DNA of 64,000 bases from Psychrosphaera sp. B3R10 (GCF_018861025.1 NZ_JAHKQH010000045.1:1-64000), one strand, 5' to 3'; numbered from the stretch's first letter, positions 47,387 through 58,638 are shown. Made by a program: numbers and translations. The notes: a model not told the origin generated them from the letters alone.

Positions 47387-48490
47387 CTATTTAATTAAAT
47401 CAAATTGCTCGCGTAATACGTCGATGATTTCTTGTTTTGGATCCGAAGATAAAACGATTTTCTCACCAGTTATTTTTTCTGCAATATTGCGATAGGTTTC
47501 TGAAATTGCCATGATAACGTCTTTTGGTAAATCATTGTCTCGTGCTAATGCTTCGCGTTCAGGCATACGGTTTTTATTGAGTAAGATATCTGGATCTGGG
47601 AAATAGTTTAACAAGGTCTGTCTAAAACCTTCTTTAGAGTTTTCTACAACTTTACCGTCACGGTAACTTGGTCCATCCCAAATACGCGATGAGTCTGGGG
47701 TTCCGACTTCATCCATATAGATCAACTTATCGTTACCTGATGCGTCTTTGACATAGCCAAATTCAAATTTAGTATCGACAAATACTTGGTCAATTTGCTC
47801 CAGAGCGTCACTGATAAGGTTGAACCCTTCCTTTAGTAACACTTCATAGCGAGCGACATCTGATTCTTTTAAGAAGTTAAAAGCTTCGTAGTTTTCTAAA
47901 ATATCCTGACGTCGAATATTTACGTCATCGGCTTCAGGCACATTAGGGATCCCTTTTAGAATACCTTTTGTAGACGGCGTAATTAATATTTCAGGTAACT
48001 TTTGATCTTGTTGCAAATTGTCAGGCAAGGCGATGCCACAAAATTCGCGTTCACCTTTTTCATAGCTGCGCCACATCGAGCCTGTTATATATTGACGGGC
48101 AATGGCTTCAATCATGACAGGTTTTGCTTTTTGCACTATCCAGACAAATGGATGTGGGATATCCAAAATGTGGCTATCAGCTAATCCCTGTTCTTTAAAT
48201 AATCGGAACCAGTGATTAGAAACGGCATTTAGTGCAGCGCCTTTCCCTGGAACACCTTTGATCCCACCTTCACCGTGCCAGATGCAATCAAATGCCGAGA
48301 TGCGGTCACTGATAACCATAATGGCCAAAGGAGCGTCAGATTGAACGTCATAGCCTTTTTCTGCAATCAGCCGTTTGCTGTCTTGCTCGGTAAGCCAATA
48401 GACGGAACGTACTTTTCCGCTATGCACAGGCAGGTCGGTTTTTATTGGAAGATCATTATTAACTGCTAAAACGGAACTGGCTAAGCTCAT
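47387..48490 (-). CDS. purC: Phosphoribosylaminoimidazole-succinocarboxamide synthase
   Basis: 367 aa, the long SAICAR synthase type found in Vibrio and related groups (the E. coli enzyme is ~237 aa). Motifs include [10 protein letters not shown] near the N-terminus, ISDRISAFD, and the substrate-binding [11 protein letters not shown]. It catalyses ATP-dependent joining of aspartate to CAIR in purine synthesis. The frame extends to 48541, but the ATG at 48490 has an AGGA site. Single gene. Confidence 0.95.
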   Translation of the reverse strand: MSLASSVLAVNNDLPIKTDLPVHSGKVRSVYWLTEQDSKRLIAEKGYDVQSDAPLAIMVISDRISAFDCIWHGEGGIKGVPGKGAALNAVSNHWFRLFKEQGLADSHILDIPHPFVWIVQKAKPVMIEAIARQYITGSMWRSYEKGEREFCGIALPDNLQQDQKLPEILITPSTKGILKGIPNVPEADDVNIRRQDILENYEAFNFLKESDVARYEVLLKEGFNLISDALEQIDQVFVDTKFEFGYVKDASGNDKLIYMDEVGTPDSSRIWDGPSYRDGKVVENSKEGFRQTLLNYFPDPDILLNKNRMPEREALARDNDLPKDVIMAISETYRNIAEKITGEKIVLSSDPKQEIIDVLREQFDLIK

Positions 48491-48553
48491 TTGGGATCCT
48501 AAGGTGGTAACGAAGAGTCGATTTTGCGCGAATTTTAGCAAATGCAGCGAACA

Positions 48554-48582
48554 ACAAAAAGACTACAATGCAGTCTTTTTGT
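48554..48582 (-). terminator. Terminator of the downstream-facing chemoreceptor
   Basis: ACAAAAAGACT and AGTCTTTTTGT form an 11-bp stem with a 7-base loop, about 18 bp past the chemoreceptor stop on the minus strand. Confidence 0.85.
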
Positions 48583-48599
48583 CGAACTTAGTGTTAATT

Positions 48600-50222
48600 T
48601 TACAATTTAAACTTAGATGCCGCTTCAAGTAGGTCGTCAGACAGGGTATGTAGACTCTTAGAAACGTCACGAATGTCGTCTAGGGCTTCTAATGAATCAC
48701 CGATTGAATGGTTCATGTCGTCAACGTTTTGGGTAACGGTTTGCGCGACCATCGTTTGCTGCTCAGTTGCGGTGGCAATTTGGGTATTGAGCTGATTAAT
48801 CGTTTGAATATGCGTCGCAATTTTATTAACTGATTCACCGGTCTGTGCTGCAAATTCTTCATTTCTTTGTGCTTGCGTACTGGCACTTTCCATTGATTCA
48901 ACCGACGCACTTGCTGCCTCTGTTAGGGCATTAAGCAATTCTCTAATTTCCGTAGTCGATTTAGATGTACGACTTGCTAATTCTCTTACTTCATCAGCAA
49001 CCACGGCAAAACCACGGCCTTGTTCGCCTGCACGGGCAGCTTCAATAGCGGCGTTTAACGCCAATAAGTTTGTTTGTTCAGCGATAGAAGTGATTACATC
49101 TAAGATTTTGTTTACGTTCTGCGTATCTTGAGCCAGCTTATGAATGACGTTAGACGCCACTTTAATTTCGTTATTGAGCGCTTGCGACACGGCCATAGTT
49201 TGATTCAAAATTTCAAGGCTTTGAATTGCTTCTTGTTCTGCGTTAGTAGTCGCGGTTGCCGCTTCATTAGCCGAATTTGTTATTTCAGCAACACTTTGGC
49301 TCATTTCAGTCATGGATTGTTTAACATGGGTCGAGTCTTCGCCTTGTTTATGCATGGCCGATTCTGCAACTTCCATTCGTTGGATTAATCGAGTGGAGTT
49401 GTCCAATAATGGTTGAACCACCGACATAACGTCACTAATAGAGCCTCTTAATACCGCCATGAAACGATTAAAGTTGCGCGACATTTGGCCAATTTCGTCA
49501 TTGCTTTCAACAACTAAGGTGGACTTTAAATCACCGTCACCATCAGCTAACTCGCGTAAGGTTTCCGCTGCTACTGATGCTGTTTGTTTAATGCCTTTAC
49601 CGATGACAATGCCTAATCCAACAATGATAAACACGAGAACAACAGATACGAGAACACTGGTGAAAATGGCGTTTTCTGATCGGGTTTTGGAATCTTCGGC
49701 CAACTGTGAATATTTATTGTCAGACTGTTTTTTGTATTGCTCTAAATTGCTTGTCAGTTGTTCAAAAAGGTCCGATTTAACTTTAGCTTTTTCTTGAACC
49801 ACCGCAAAATCGACGTCACCTGCAATAAAGCTTTTGACGATGACTTTGGCAATCTCATTGTAGTCTTTTAGTGTTGATTTAAATTCGTTGAGTTTGGCGC
49901 GCTCCGCGGCCTGCTCGAGACGTTGAATAGAGTCGATGTTTTTTAATAAGCGCTCGTATTGTGCTTCTGCGCTATTAATTAAGTCTTCATCACCAAACGT
50001 AACTGCCTGGGTGTAGGTTTCATCTATTTTGTTGATAATAAAAGAGTTAGCAGTAGATAACTGGGCTATTTCATATCGGCTGTTTTTTAGTTCATCTAAG
50101 TTTTTATTATTGGCACTGATGGCAGTTGCATTTAAGACGATAACAACAATTAGCGCTACTAGTGCAATAACTGTAATGACATTTATTTTAATAAAGACAC
50201 TTAGATTTTTAAAATTGTCCAC
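48600..50222 (-). CDS. Methyl-accepting chemotaxis protein
   Basis: 540 aa: TM1 (about 12-33), a mainly helical periplasmic domain (about 35-185, four-helix-bundle type), TM2 (about 188-210), a HAMP domain (about 212-265), and the signalling domain with the tip [21 protein letters not shown]. The start is GTG at 50222 with AAAGGG upstream. A strong sigma-28-type promoter lies about 40 bp upstream, which supports membership in the motility regulon. Ligand unknown. Confidence 0.94.
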   Translation of the reverse strand: MDNFKNLSVFIKINVITVIALVALIVVIVLNATAISANNKNLDELKNSRYEIAQLSTANSFIINKIDETYTQAVTFGDEDLINSAEAQYERLLKNIDSIQRLEQAAERAKLNEFKSTLKDYNEIAKVIVKSFIAGDVDFAVVQEKAKVKSDLFEQLTSNLEQYKKQSDNKYSQLAEDSKTRSENAIFTSVLVSVVLVFIIVGLGIVIGKGIKQTASVAAETLRELADGDGDLKSTLVVESNDEIGQMSRNFNRFMAVLRGSISDVMSVVQPLLDNSTRLIQRMEVAESAMHKQGEDSTHVKQSMTEMSQSVAEITNSANEAATATTNAEQEAIQSLEILNQTMAVSQALNNEIKVASNVIHKLAQDTQNVNKILDVITSIAEQTNLLALNAAIEAARAGEQGRGFAVVADEVRELASRTSKSTTEIRELLNALTEAASASVESMESASTQAQRNEEFAAQTGESVNKIATHIQTINQLNTQIATATEQQTMVAQTVTQNVDDMNHSIGDSLEALDDIRDVSKSLHTLSDDLLEAASKFKL

Positions 50223-50258
50223 GTGATCAAACCCTTTAATATCCGGAGGCGTTGTTTT

Positions 50259-50285
50259 TTATCGACCCAAGTGGTCATTTCTTTA
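50259..50285 (-). promoter_or_regulatory. Sigma-28 (FliA) promoter of the chemoreceptor gene
   Basis: On the minus strand TAAAGAAA (50278-50285), an 11-base spacer and GTCGATAA (50259-50266) match TAAAGTTT-N11-GCCGATAA closely. The predicted start near 50252 gives a ~30-nt leader that includes the ribosome site. Confidence 0.8.
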
Positions 50286-50399
50286 GTCTAATTATCAACT
50301 ATGCATTAAAAAACAGCCTACTTCATAATAATCAAAAAAATTAGTTAACAACATATAGTTATAGTTGAATAAAGGGGAGTGTAAAGTGCAGATGGGATG

Positions 50400-50432
50400 A
50401 ATCGAGGTAAAAATAGGATTTTTACCTCGATT
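50400..50432 (-). terminator. ABC exporter operon terminator
   Basis: AATCGAGGTAAAAAT and ATTTTTACCTCGATT form a perfect 15-bp stem with an AGG loop, just after the permease stop. Confidence 0.8.
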
Positions 50433-50443
50433 TTAAATTTTTG

Positions 50444-51214
50444 TTACGAACGAATACCAATACCACGATTTATTAACATCATTGCGATGGTGAAAAATAT
50501 CACAGCAAAGCCAATGATCATTGCAAATGCGAATGTCAAATTGACGTCAGTTACGCCCAAAAAACCATAACGAAAGGCATTAACCATATATACGATTGGA
50601 TTAATCTTTGACACGGTTTGCCAAACTTCAGGTAATAAAGTCAGGCTATAGAAGACACCACCGAGATACGTTAGAGGGGTAAGCACAAATGTTGGTATGA
50701 TTGATATGTCATCAAATGTATTGGCAAAGATGGCGTTAATTAACCCCGCCAACGCAAAAACCATCGCCGTGAGCAGTACTGTTGAGATTAATACAAAGTA
50801 GCTATGAATATGAATATCAACAAAAAATGTCGCAACGAGCGTTACGATAATGCCCACTAACAAACCACGTAACATACCACCACCAATATAGCCTAAAACA
50901 ATAATGTAATTAGGCACAGGTGCAACGAGCAACTCTTCAATGTTTCGTTGAAACTTGGCACTAAAAAATGAGCTCGCTACGTTTGAATAGGAATTTGTAA
51001 TTACAGACATCATGATCAAGCCTGGCACTATAAAGGCCATGTAATCAAACCCGCCCATTTGGCCAATGCGCTCGCCTATTAGGCTACCGAAGATGACAAA
51101 ATAGAGTGTCATAGTTATCGCTGGTGGGACTAAGGTTTGAACCCAAATACGGAGAAATCGTGTGCATTCTTTAATTAAGACGGCATTAAGCGCGACTGAA
51201 TATTTGCCAATCAT
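50444..51214 (-). CDS. yadH: ABC-2 type exporter permease, YadH-like
   Basis: 256 aa with six hydrophobic segments and the ABC-2 permease signature region (TPLTYLGGVFYSLTLLPEVWQ). It pairs with the ATPase encoded immediately upstream; the start codon overlaps the ATPase stop (ATGA). It resembles E. coli YadGH, an exporter of unassigned substrate. Confidence 0.9.
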   Translation of the reverse strand: MIGKYSVALNAVLIKECTRFLRIWVQTLVPPAITMTLYFVIFGSLIGERIGQMGGFDYMAFIVPGLIMMSVITNSYSNVASSFFSAKFQRNIEELLVAPVPNYIIVLGYIGGGMLRGLLVGIIVTLVATFFVDIHIHSYFVLISTVLLTAMVFALAGLINAIFANTFDDISIIPTFVLTPLTYLGGVFYSLTLLPEVWQTVSKINPIVYMVNAFRYGFLGVTDVNLTFAFAMIIGFAVIFFTIAMMLINRGIGIRS

Positions 51215-52161
51215 GATTTGTCTCCTTTGTTCGCTTTTTGTTGTTTGCCGTCTTCTACAAGTTTGACAAATAATTCTTCAAGTCGATTGGACTTATTGCG
51301 CATACTCAATACTTGGATATTCTGACTGGTTAATTGAGTGAATACGTCGTTAAGGCCCTTTTGTTTTTCCACCGACACTTCAATTGTGTGGTCGTCGATA
51401 ATAGAGTAAGTAAAATCGGTTAACTCTGGCGCTTGGCTAAATTCAACCGTATCTAAAATGAAAGTTTCGATATTGAGTTTTGACAGCAAACTCTTCATAT
51501 CGGTGTTTTCACCAATCTCACCTTTATCGATAATCGCAATGTTACGACACAGCATTTCTGCCTCTTCGAGGTAATGCGTTGTCAATATTATCGTGATGCC
51601 TTCTTTATTAATTTTATTTAGAAATTCCCACATACTGCGGCGGATCTCAATGTCTACACCTGCGGTTGGCTCATCTAAAATTAACAGTTTAGGTTCGTGC
51701 ATTAAGGCACGTGCAATCATTAGTCTGCGTTTCATTCCGCCAGAAAGTGAACGTGCAGCGTCGTTGCGTTTTTCCCACAAATCAATCTGTTTGAGGTATT
51801 TCTCTGCTCGAATATGCGCTTCGCCGCGCTCAACACCATAATATCCAGCTTGGTTTAATACAATTTGTAAAACGGTTTCAAACTGATTGAAGTTAAATTC
51901 CTGTGGAACTAGGCCGATTTGCGCTTTTGCATCTTCAAGCTCGGTATCGATGTCGTATCCAAACACCTTTACTGAACCCGATGATTTATTCACAAGTGAA
52001 CTAATAACGCCAATTGTGGTGGACTTTCCTGCACCATTTGGGCCTAACAGGGCAAAAAAGTCACCCTGTTCAACACTAAAAGTAACCCCTTTAAGTGCTT
52101 CTACCGTACGATTTTTAGAACGATAGGTCTTTTTTAAATCTGATATTTCTAAGGCTTTCAT
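51211..52161 (-). CDS. yadG: ABC transporter ATP-binding protein, YadG-like
   Basis: 316 aa with Walker A GPNGAGKST, Q-loop LVPQEFNF, signature LSGGMKRRLMIARAL and Walker B LLILDEPTAGVD. A C-terminal extension of about 75 residues follows the nucleotide-binding domain, as in DrrA/YadG-type exporters. It is coupled to the permease gene by overlapping stop and start codons. ubiX lies 10 bp upstream, so the mpl-ubiX-ABC genes may form one transcript. Confidence 0.92.
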   Translation of the reverse strand: MKALEISDLKKTYRSKNRTVEALKGVTFSVEQGDFFALLGPNGAGKSTTIGVISSLVNKSSGSVKVFGYDIDTELEDAKAQIGLVPQEFNFNQFETVLQIVLNQAGYYGVERGEAHIRAEKYLKQIDLWEKRNDAARSLSGGMKRRLMIARALMHEPKLLILDEPTAGVDIEIRRSMWEFLNKINKEGITIILTTHYLEEAEMLCRNIAIIDKGEIGENTDMKSLLSKLNIETFILDTVEFSQAPELTDFTYSIIDDHTIEVSVEKQKGLNDVFTQLTSQNIQVLSMRNKSNRLEELFVKLVEDGKQQKANKGDKS

Positions 52162-52171
52162 ATCGTTAAGT

Positions 52172-52816
52172 TTACTTTTTATTTGTATAGCCCCAACGTG
52201 GGACTAAAGTTTGTTCAATTCGGAGGTGGTCTAACATTCTGGCGACCATAAATTGCACTAAATCGTCAATGGATTTTGGCTGATGATAAAACCCAGGTGC
52301 TGCGGGCATTATAGTGACCCCCAACCTTGAAAGCTTTAACATATTTTCTAAATGGATAGCGGAAAAAGGTGTTTCACGGGGGACCAAAATAAGGTTACCA
52401 CGTTCTTTTATAACCACATCTGCCGCTCGCTCAAGTAAATTGTCACTGGTGCCATTGGCAATGGCCGATAAAGTACCGGTGGAGCACGGGACTACGATCA
52501 TATTTTTAGGTGCAGCCGAACCCGAGGCTGGGGGAGAAAACCACTGATCTTTTCCCAACACACAAATTTGCCCAGTGGCACTGTTGAAGTAGTTTTCGCA
52601 CCATTTGCTTGCCTTTTCAGGGTGAGCGGGGATATCGAGTTCAACTTCAGTTTTAAATACCACTTTTGCTGCACTTGAAAACAACAAATAGATTTGATGA
52701 TTGGCGGCAACTAACTGTTTAATTAGCTCTAAAGTATAAGGCGCGCCAGATGCACCAGTTACACCAATAGTCACTTCACCTGCAAATAGGGTCGGACCGG
52801 AATAAGGCTGTGTCAT
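52172..52816 (-). CDS. ubiX: Flavin prenyltransferase UbiX
   Basis: 214 aa with the FMN/prenyl-phosphate binding motif [14 protein letters not shown] and conserved [26 protein letters not shown] and [10 protein letters not shown]. It makes the prenylated FMN cofactor for UbiD in ubiquinone synthesis. Three in-frame ATGs exist (52846, 52828, 52816); GGAG suitably placed before 52816 favours the shortest. The longest would overlap the end of mpl. Confidence 0.95.
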   Translation of the reverse strand: MTQPYSGPTLFAGEVTIGVTGASGAPYTLELIKQLVAANHQIYLLFSSAAKVVFKTEVELDIPAHPEKASKWCENYFNSATGQICVLGKDQWFSPPASGSAAPKNMIVVPCSTGTLSAIANGTSDNLLERAADVVIKERGNLILVPRETPFSAIHLENMLKLSRLGVTIMPAAPGFYHQPKSIDDLVQFMVARMLDHLRIEQTLVPRWGYTNKK

Positions 52817-52832
52817 CTCATTCTCCATGGCG

Positions 52833-54209
52833 TTAGTTTGACGCAAATTTTGTATTTAATTGATTAGTAATTAGCTGGTGAATACCCGAAAACCCACCAT
52901 TACTCATCACCACTATATGGTCATTTGGTTGGCAAATTTCAATCACACGTGCAACTAAACTTGATATTGACGTTTCGATAGTGGTTGGTGTTGTCGAGTT
53001 AGACAAACGTTCTGCCCAGTCTAAATCTTTTTCGAGAAACAGAAAAACCTGATCTGCGTTTTGCCACGAATCCGCTAATGTATCTTTATGCACACCCATT
53101 TTCATTGTATTTGAACGAGGTTCTATGATGGCAATGATCCTGCGTGTCCCAACTTTTTGGCGAAGTCCAGCGAGAGTGGTATTGATTGCTGTTGGGTGAT
53201 GGGCAAAGTCGTCATAAACTTCAATGTTGTGCTGATTGTAAATTAGTTCCATGCGTCGTTTGGGGCTAATGAAGTTCGAAAGTGAAGCTATCGCTTGCGC
53301 TGTTGTCAGTCCAGCATGGTGAGACGCAGCCAAAGCCATTAACCCGTTGTCGACATTATGTTGACCCGTTAATGTCCACGCCACTTGGCCTACCAATGTT
53401 TGTTGGTAATAAACGTCAAATCGACTGCCGTCAGTTCGGCCTTCACTATTAGGCATTAGCTTTGCCTGCCAATCGGCATGATCACCGACTAATTCAACAT
53501 CGCTCCAGCAACCGCGTTGAAGTGTTTCGGTTATCGCATTTACATGTTTTGGTGCAATGATTTTACCGGTTGAAGGCACAGTCCGAACCAAGTGATGAAA
53601 CTGGGTTTGGATAGCGCTTATGTCTGGAAAAATATCAGCGTGGTCAAATTCTAAATTATTGATCGTGACCGTACGTGGTAAGTAATGCACAAACTTAGAG
53701 CGTTTATCAAAAAATGCAGTATCGTATTCATCGGCTTCAATAACAAAAAATGGAGACTTACCGGCACGGGCCGAAACCGAAAAATTGCCAGGCACCCCGC
53801 CAATGAGGTAGCCAGGTTCTAGTCCTGCGTCTTCTAACAACCAGGCAATCATGCTTGAAGTTGTGGTCTTGCCATGCGTTCCACTCGAAGCGATAACCCA
53901 ACGGTCTTTAAGAAGGTGGTGTTTTAGCCACTCTGGACCAGATGTATAAGGTATGTTTCTATCAAGGATATATTCTACAGCTGGATTGCCCCGCGAAAGG
54001 GCATTGCCGATTACGACAACATCAGGTTGAGGGTCAAATTGGCTCGTGTCCCAACCTTGGGTTAGTTCAATGCCTAATTGCTCTAATTGAGTCGACATGG
54101 GTGGGTAAACATTTTGATCAGAGCCCGTCACTTTATGACCTAGCTCTTTGGCAATAGCCGCGATTCCGCCCATGAAGGTACCGCAGATCCCGAGAATATG
54201 TATATGCAT
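52833..54209 (-). CDS. mpl: UDP-MurNAc:L-Ala-gamma-D-Glu-meso-Dap ligase
   Basis: 458 aa Mur-ligase family enzyme with N-terminal [17 protein letters not shown]-binding [11 protein letters not shown], and conserved [16 protein letters not shown]. It re-attaches the murein tripeptide to UDP-MurNAc, recycling cell-wall fragments. Its length fits Mpl. ubiX follows closely. Confidence 0.97.
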   Translation of the reverse strand: MHIHILGICGTFMGGIAAIAKELGHKVTGSDQNVYPPMSTQLEQLGIELTQGWDTSQFDPQPDVVVIGNALSRGNPAVEYILDRNIPYTSGPEWLKHHLLKDRWVIASSGTHGKTTTSSMIAWLLEDAGLEPGYLIGGVPGNFSVSARAGKSPFFVIEADEYDTAFFDKRSKFVHYLPRTVTINNLEFDHADIFPDISAIQTQFHHLVRTVPSTGKIIAPKHVNAITETLQRGCWSDVELVGDHADWQAKLMPNSEGRTDGSRFDVYYQQTLVGQVAWTLTGQHNVDNGLMALAASHHAGLTTAQAIASLSNFISPKRRMELIYNQHNIEVYDDFAHHPTAINTTLAGLRQKVGTRRIIAIIEPRSNTMKMGVHKDTLADSWQNADQVFLFLEKDLDWAERLSNSTTPTTIETSISSLVARVIEICQPNDHIVVMSNGGFSGIHQLITNQLNTKFASN

Positions 54210-54245
54210 GATTTTATTACATGATGGAGTTTGTAACAGGATAAC

Positions 54246-54274
54246 AAAAAGGCGACTTGTTCGTCGCCTTGGTT
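54246..54274 (-). terminator. Metzincin gene terminator
   Basis: AAGGCGAC-TTGTTC-GTCGCCTT, followed on the minus strand by TTTGTT; 15 bp after the protease stop. Confidence 0.88.
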
Positions 54275-54285
54275 TACATTTTTTT

Positions 54286-56706
54286 CTAAATTGGCGAACC
54301 TGGCGGCAACTTAGGTGCTTTAATTAACGGCTGCCATTTACGGTGTTCTAAATACCAGTCAATGTGGTGCTGCAACAAATAAAGCGTCGTGTCACTGTGA
54401 GCTGTTTTCTCGACAATCGACACGGATAACCAATTTGACATACCTTTTATGACTTTCAGTGTTGCCGATTTTATTTCAATACTTGATGATTCATTGGTTA
54501 ATAAGGTCATTAGGTTTTCAACCGTTAATGCTGATAATCTTTGATAAACAGGAGCTTGGCTACTATCCGTTGGCAGTGTTTTTACTGTGCTATCAACAAT
54601 CGTTTGCAAGTATTCGGTGAGCGACCAGTTGCTTTGATCTTGGCTATGTTGAAACGCAATTCGGTTTAGACGAGCAGGGTCTAATATGGCCTGCAGCGTA
54701 TGTTGCGCGTTGGCGCTTGCTAATGTTATTGGATCAAAAACTAAACCCATTTTTGATGGCGCACTTTCCCTATTCTTATAGCTGCCATAGGCTTTAGGTG
54801 TAATTAGGGTTAAGGCTGTTTTAGGTATGGTTAGATTATCAAAAGTTAACGTGGCCATGAGCTGCTCTAAAGCAAAACGTTGACGTAAAGACGTAACATT
54901 GCTGATGCCGTGGTTTTTAGCGCCTTTAATTTCGTAATGATAGTCCACGCCGCCAATGAGTTTTGCTGCAGCAGTGACTTGGAATCGATGAAATAAGTAA
55001 ATAGGGACTAAGATTTCTTGTAAATCACTTAATGGTTGGTTTGCCGCTAAATTGTTAAGGCCAAACTGAGCTAGGGCAACCTTTCTTATTTCTAGCATAC
55101 GTTGCAGTTCAATTGCAGGATCTTGACCATTATCCCATAAATGTCCATCTGGATTAGCACTGCTCATCGCCCGTGCATCTGGGTCCGACATATAGCGTAA
55201 GCCGGCATTTTTTGCTTGTTCGACAAGTTTTGCAAGAGCTTCGGTTTCGTTGCCATCCTTACCAAACTCGGAATAACCATACTTGATGACATAGTGATCC
55301 CAGTCACCGACACCATGGGTATAGGCTTGCGAAAGGTCTATTTTTCCGTCAATAAGTACTGCATTTGGATGTGGGTAGTCCATCACAGAGGCGCGATTAT
55401 TAACCGACGCCGAAAAGTTATGCGCTATACCTAACGTATGGCCAATCTCGTGCGCAGAAAGCTGTCTGATACGGTCCAAAGCCATGCTTTTTATCGCGTT
55501 TGTGTCGGGCTTGTCTGAAGTAAATGGTGCCGTAAGTCCCTGTGCGATGAGATAGTCTTGGCGCACACGTAGTGAACCTAATGTCACATGGCCTTTAATA
55601 ATTTCTCCGGTTCTGGGATCTATAACCGATGCACCATAACTCCAGCCTCGCGTAGCGCGATGAACCCACTGAATCGTATTGTAGCGAACGTCCATTGGAT
55701 CGGCATGGGGCGGTAACATTTTTATTTGAAAAGCATCAATGTATCCGGCGCTTTCGAACGCTTTATTCCACCATTTTGCACCGTCTAATAATGCCGTTTT
55801 AACAGGTTCTGGCGTACCTGGATCAAGATAATAAACAATTGGTTTTATGGCCTGGCTCTTTGCCTTATTTGGGAAACGTTTTTGTAATCGATGTCGAGGG
55901 ATATATTTAACGTCCATAGATTGGTCTAGTGAGGCTGAGTAATCTTTATGGGATACGCTCCAAAAACCACTGAATGGGTGAAATTTACGTGGTTTGTATT
56001 TATCGTCAGGCAATTCAATTAAAGAATGACGCATGTGAACAGTGAGCGCTGAAGGTTCTGGTGCTATTTGTTTCACAAATTTGCCAGCTTTGCTGCCCAC
56101 AAATGTAATTATTGCTTCGAGTTCGGTATTTTTAGGAAACGCTTTACTGCTGCCAAAATCGACGGCACTTCTGGATTTATCAACACTGAAGGACCCCTGC
56201 TCTGTAGCGGTTAGTGTCGCGGAAACTTGGTGGATATCGCTTAAAAGAAAATCGGTGTATTCAATAAGAATGGAACCGCGAGTCTTAGCCTTTATTTCAA
56301 ATCCTTGAATGATTGAAGTGGCAAATGCTTCTTCAACGCTTTTTTGTTCTGCACGATTTGTCGATGACGCTCGGTAGTCGGTATTTAGTTGCACCAATAA
56401 TACTTTATTACCATGGCGTTCAAATTGAACCAAGCGAGTACGACCTAATTGACCGCGGTCTAAACCTATGTCGTTAGAGCCTAAACCGCTTGGAAGAGAA
56501 CTTTGAAATAGGAAAGGTTTCTTTTCTTTGTCAACGTTAAGAAATATTTTGCCGCTATCCTTGTCATAGTAGAAGTCATAATAACCTTCGATATGCAACA
56601 TATCGCGCGTGAATTCGCCGACTGAGCTGACGGCAGCAAATAACTGAAAGGTTAAAAATAAAGTGGCTATACTTAAATAACGTAACCCGTGTTTCCAAAA
56701 TCGCAT
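54286..56706 (-). CDS. Exported zinc metalloprotease, DUF5117/DUF4953 metzincin-like
   Basis: 806 aa with a signal peptide (about 1-24). The N-terminal half matches the DUF5117/DUF5118-type region (IEGYYDFYYDKDSGKIFL, GLGSNDIGLDRGQLG). The catalytic motif HEIGHTLGIAH (from H419) has the full HExxHxxGxxH metzincin pattern, and SVMDYP nearby can supply the Met-turn. The C-terminal ~300 residues are helical. Substrates are unknown. No inhibitor or secretion gene lies beside it; it is monocistronic. Confidence 0.88.
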   Translation of the reverse strand: MRFWKHGLRYLSIATLFLTFQLFAAVSSVGEFTRDMLHIEGYYDFYYDKDSGKIFLNVDKEKKPFLFQSSLPSGLGSNDIGLDRGQLGRTRLVQFERHGNKVLLVQLNTDYRASSTNRAEQKSVEEAFATSIIQGFEIKAKTRGSILIEYTDFLLSDIHQVSATLTATEQGSFSVDKSRSAVDFGSSKAFPKNTELEAIITFVGSKAGKFVKQIAPEPSALTVHMRHSLIELPDDKYKPRKFHPFSGFWSVSHKDYSASLDQSMDVKYIPRHRLQKRFPNKAKSQAIKPIVYYLDPGTPEPVKTALLDGAKWWNKAFESAGYIDAFQIKMLPPHADPMDVRYNTIQWVHRATRGWSYGASVIDPRTGEIIKGHVTLGSLRVRQDYLIAQGLTAPFTSDKPDTNAIKSMALDRIRQLSAHEIGHTLGIAHNFSASVNNRASVMDYPHPNAVLIDGKIDLSQAYTHGVGDWDHYVIKYGYSEFGKDGNETEALAKLVEQAKNAGLRYMSDPDARAMSSANPDGHLWDNGQDPAIELQRMLEIRKVALAQFGLNNLAANQPLSDLQEILVPIYLFHRFQVTAAAKLIGGVDYHYEIKGAKNHGISNVTSLRQRFALEQLMATLTFDNLTIPKTALTLITPKAYGSYKNRESAPSKMGLVFDPITLASANAQHTLQAILDPARLNRIAFQHSQDQSNWSLTEYLQTIVDSTVKTLPTDSSQAPVYQRLSALTVENLMTLLTNESSSIEIKSATLKVIKGMSNWLSVSIVEKTAHSDTTLYLLQHHIDWYLEHRKWQPLIKAPKLPPGSPI

Positions 56707-56940
56707 TTGCTAACTTCCATCTTTTATCGGTTAATGTTTAGTGTGCATTATGTTGGGAGTGATTGGAATAACCAGACAATCGTTTTTAGTAAAAAGCTTA
56801 TGTAATCGTGTTGGTAAACTTTCATGTTAGGCAACTTTTGACCTGCAAAGTCGACCATTTTGATGTATCATGTTCGGAAAATTTGGCGGAATATTAGTAG
56901 TCTCTGCGTCGGCAGAGGGAATTAAAAGGGCAAAACTTAT

Positions 56941-57921
56941 ATGCGTAGATTAGCACCAGTTTTAAGAGAAGACGGCGTAGAGCTAGATTTAATTTCATTA
57001 ATAAGAACCATTTTAGCAGCGTGTAAAGATATTTCGTTTCGCGTAGGGCAAGCAGACTTAGCAGGTGTTTTAGGTTCAACGCTAGACGAAAATATTCAAG
57101 GCGAAACGCAGAAAAAATTAGACATATTGTCCAACCAATTATTAAAAGACATGCTGTTGGAATCTGGGTTTGTTCGTGCCATAGCCTCTGAAGAAGAGGA
57201 CTTTGTAGTAGAAGGGATCCACGGTGGTCGTTTTTTAGTTGCATTTGATCCCTTAGACGGCAGCTCAAATATCGACGTAAACAGTCTTACTGGCACCATA
57301 TTTTCTATTATGCCGGTACCAGCTGACAAACCGACAGATGAACCTATTACCGAGCAAGACTTTTTGCAACCGGGTCGTAATCAAGTCGCTGCGGGCTATG
57401 TAATGTATGGACCTTCAACTATTTTGGCACTTACAACGGGCAAAGGTGTGAAGTTTTATACCTTGGATAAAACCCATGGGTCATTTTTGCTGACACAAGA
57501 AGCCGTCACCATTGAAGAAGAAACTCAGGAATTTGCAATTAATAGTTCAAATCAGCATAAATGGGAAATTCCGATGCAGCGCTATATTCGGGACATTTTA
57601 GATGGTAAGCAGGGCATTCGTGGTAAAAACTTTAACATGCGATGGGTCGCTTGTATGGTTGGCGATGTGCATCGCATTTTATGCCGTGGTGGGATCTTCA
57701 CTTACCCGGCTCACACTGACGAAGTAGATAAGCCATTTAAGCTTCGCCTTTTGTATGAAGCCAATCCGATGGGATTATTGATCGAACAAGCTGGTGGATT
57801 AATATCAACCGGTAGCCAGAATATTCTTGATATACAGCCAACAGAATTGCATCAGCGAGTGCCGGTTATTTTGGGTTCAAAACAGGAAGTATTAACCTGT
57901 TTGGACTACCATAATTATTAA
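56941..57921 (+). CDS. fbp: Class I fructose-1,6-bisphosphatase
   Basis: 326 aa, with metal-site motifs ASEEED and [12 protein letters not shown] and the substrate-binding [18 protein letters not shown] region. It is the key gluconeogenic phosphatase. The sequence belongs to the E. coli Fbp type. AAGGG lies 11 bases before the ATG. Single gene with its own terminator. Confidence 0.97.
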   Translation: MRRLAPVLREDGVELDLISLIRTILAACKDISFRVGQADLAGVLGSTLDENIQGETQKKLDILSNQLLKDMLLESGFVRAIASEEEDFVVEGIHGGRFLVAFDPLDGSSNIDVNSLTGTIFSIMPVPADKPTDEPITEQDFLQPGRNQVAAGYVMYGPSTILALTTGKGVKFYTLDKTHGSFLLTQEAVTIEEETQEFAINSSNQHKWEIPMQRYIRDILDGKQGIRGKNFNMRWVACMVGDVHRILCRGGIFTYPAHTDEVDKPFKLRLLYEANPMGLLIEQAGGLISTGSQNILDIQPTELHQRVPVILGSKQEVLTCLDYHNY

Positions 57922-57944
57922 TTGATTTGGTTTCAAATATTGAC

Positions 57945-57976
57945 AAAAAAGCATCCTTAATTGGATGCTTTTTTGT
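57945..57976 (+). terminator. fbp terminator
   Basis: AAAAAAGCATCC-TTAATT-GGATGCTTTTTT, a perfect 12-bp stem with A- and T-tracts, 24 bp after fbp. Confidence 0.93.
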
Positions 57977-58139
57977 TTCTGGCATATTTGTTTCTGGTAT
58001 AGATGAGCAATAATATTTGGACTTCATCTGGTCGGATGTGTTAATTTGCCCCACTAATGTAATTCGATCATGCCGTGCTAACTGAGCGGTATTTTTCGAA
58101 CATATTAATTATTTAAATCTTGTTGATAGGTGAAGGGTA

Positions 58140-58607
58140 ATGTCTAAAAACTATGTGCTGTCGTTGTATAACAAAATGGGTAAATTACCTTTTGGTAAAA
58201 AATTGTTTAGTTTATTTGCTAGCAATAAAGCCCCGTATTTTAAGACCGTGTCTCCTTTGATCACAAAAGTGGTTCCTGGCGAATGTCACTGCCTAATCAA
58301 AAAGCGTAGAAAGGTCGAAAATCATATTGGCACTGTACATGTCATAGCTATAGCAAATGGTCTTGAAATGGCAATGGGTTTTATGGCGGAAGCATCAATA
58401 CCAACCCATTTACGATGGATACCTAAAGGCATGGATTTACAATACACCGCCAAGGCCGGTAGTGATATTCGTTGCGTCGCTTTACTAGAGAATAATCAAT
58501 GGCAAGTTGGCGACCTGCCAGTTGAAGTTACAGCGTATGATGAAAATGATGTTGTAGTTGTTAAAGGGATTATCCACTTATGGGTATCTGAAAAACCGAA
58601 AAAATAA
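58140..58607 (+). CDS. DUF4442 hotdog-fold protein (thioesterase-like)
   Basis: 155 aa of the DUF4442 family, a hotdog-fold relative of acyl-CoA thioesterases (PaaI-like). The central segment NHIGTVHVIAIANGLEMAMGF corresponds to the family's active-site helix region. No partner gene is adjacent. Function and substrate are unknown. Confidence 0.8.
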   Translation: MSKNYVLSLYNKMGKLPFGKKLFSLFASNKAPYFKTVSPLITKVVPGECHCLIKKRRKVENHIGTVHVIAIANGLEMAMGFMAEASIPTHLRWIPKGMDLQYTAKAGSDIRCVALLENNQWQVGDLPVEVTAYDENDVVVVKGIIHLWVSEKPKK

Positions 58608-58638
58608 CCAATGCTCGGTATTTAATCGGTTTTAAATA

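Noticed and set aside
56838-56871. Sigma-70 promoter of fbp (TTGACC and TATCAT)
   Set aside because: The two boxes are 22 bases apart, outside the usable spacer range.
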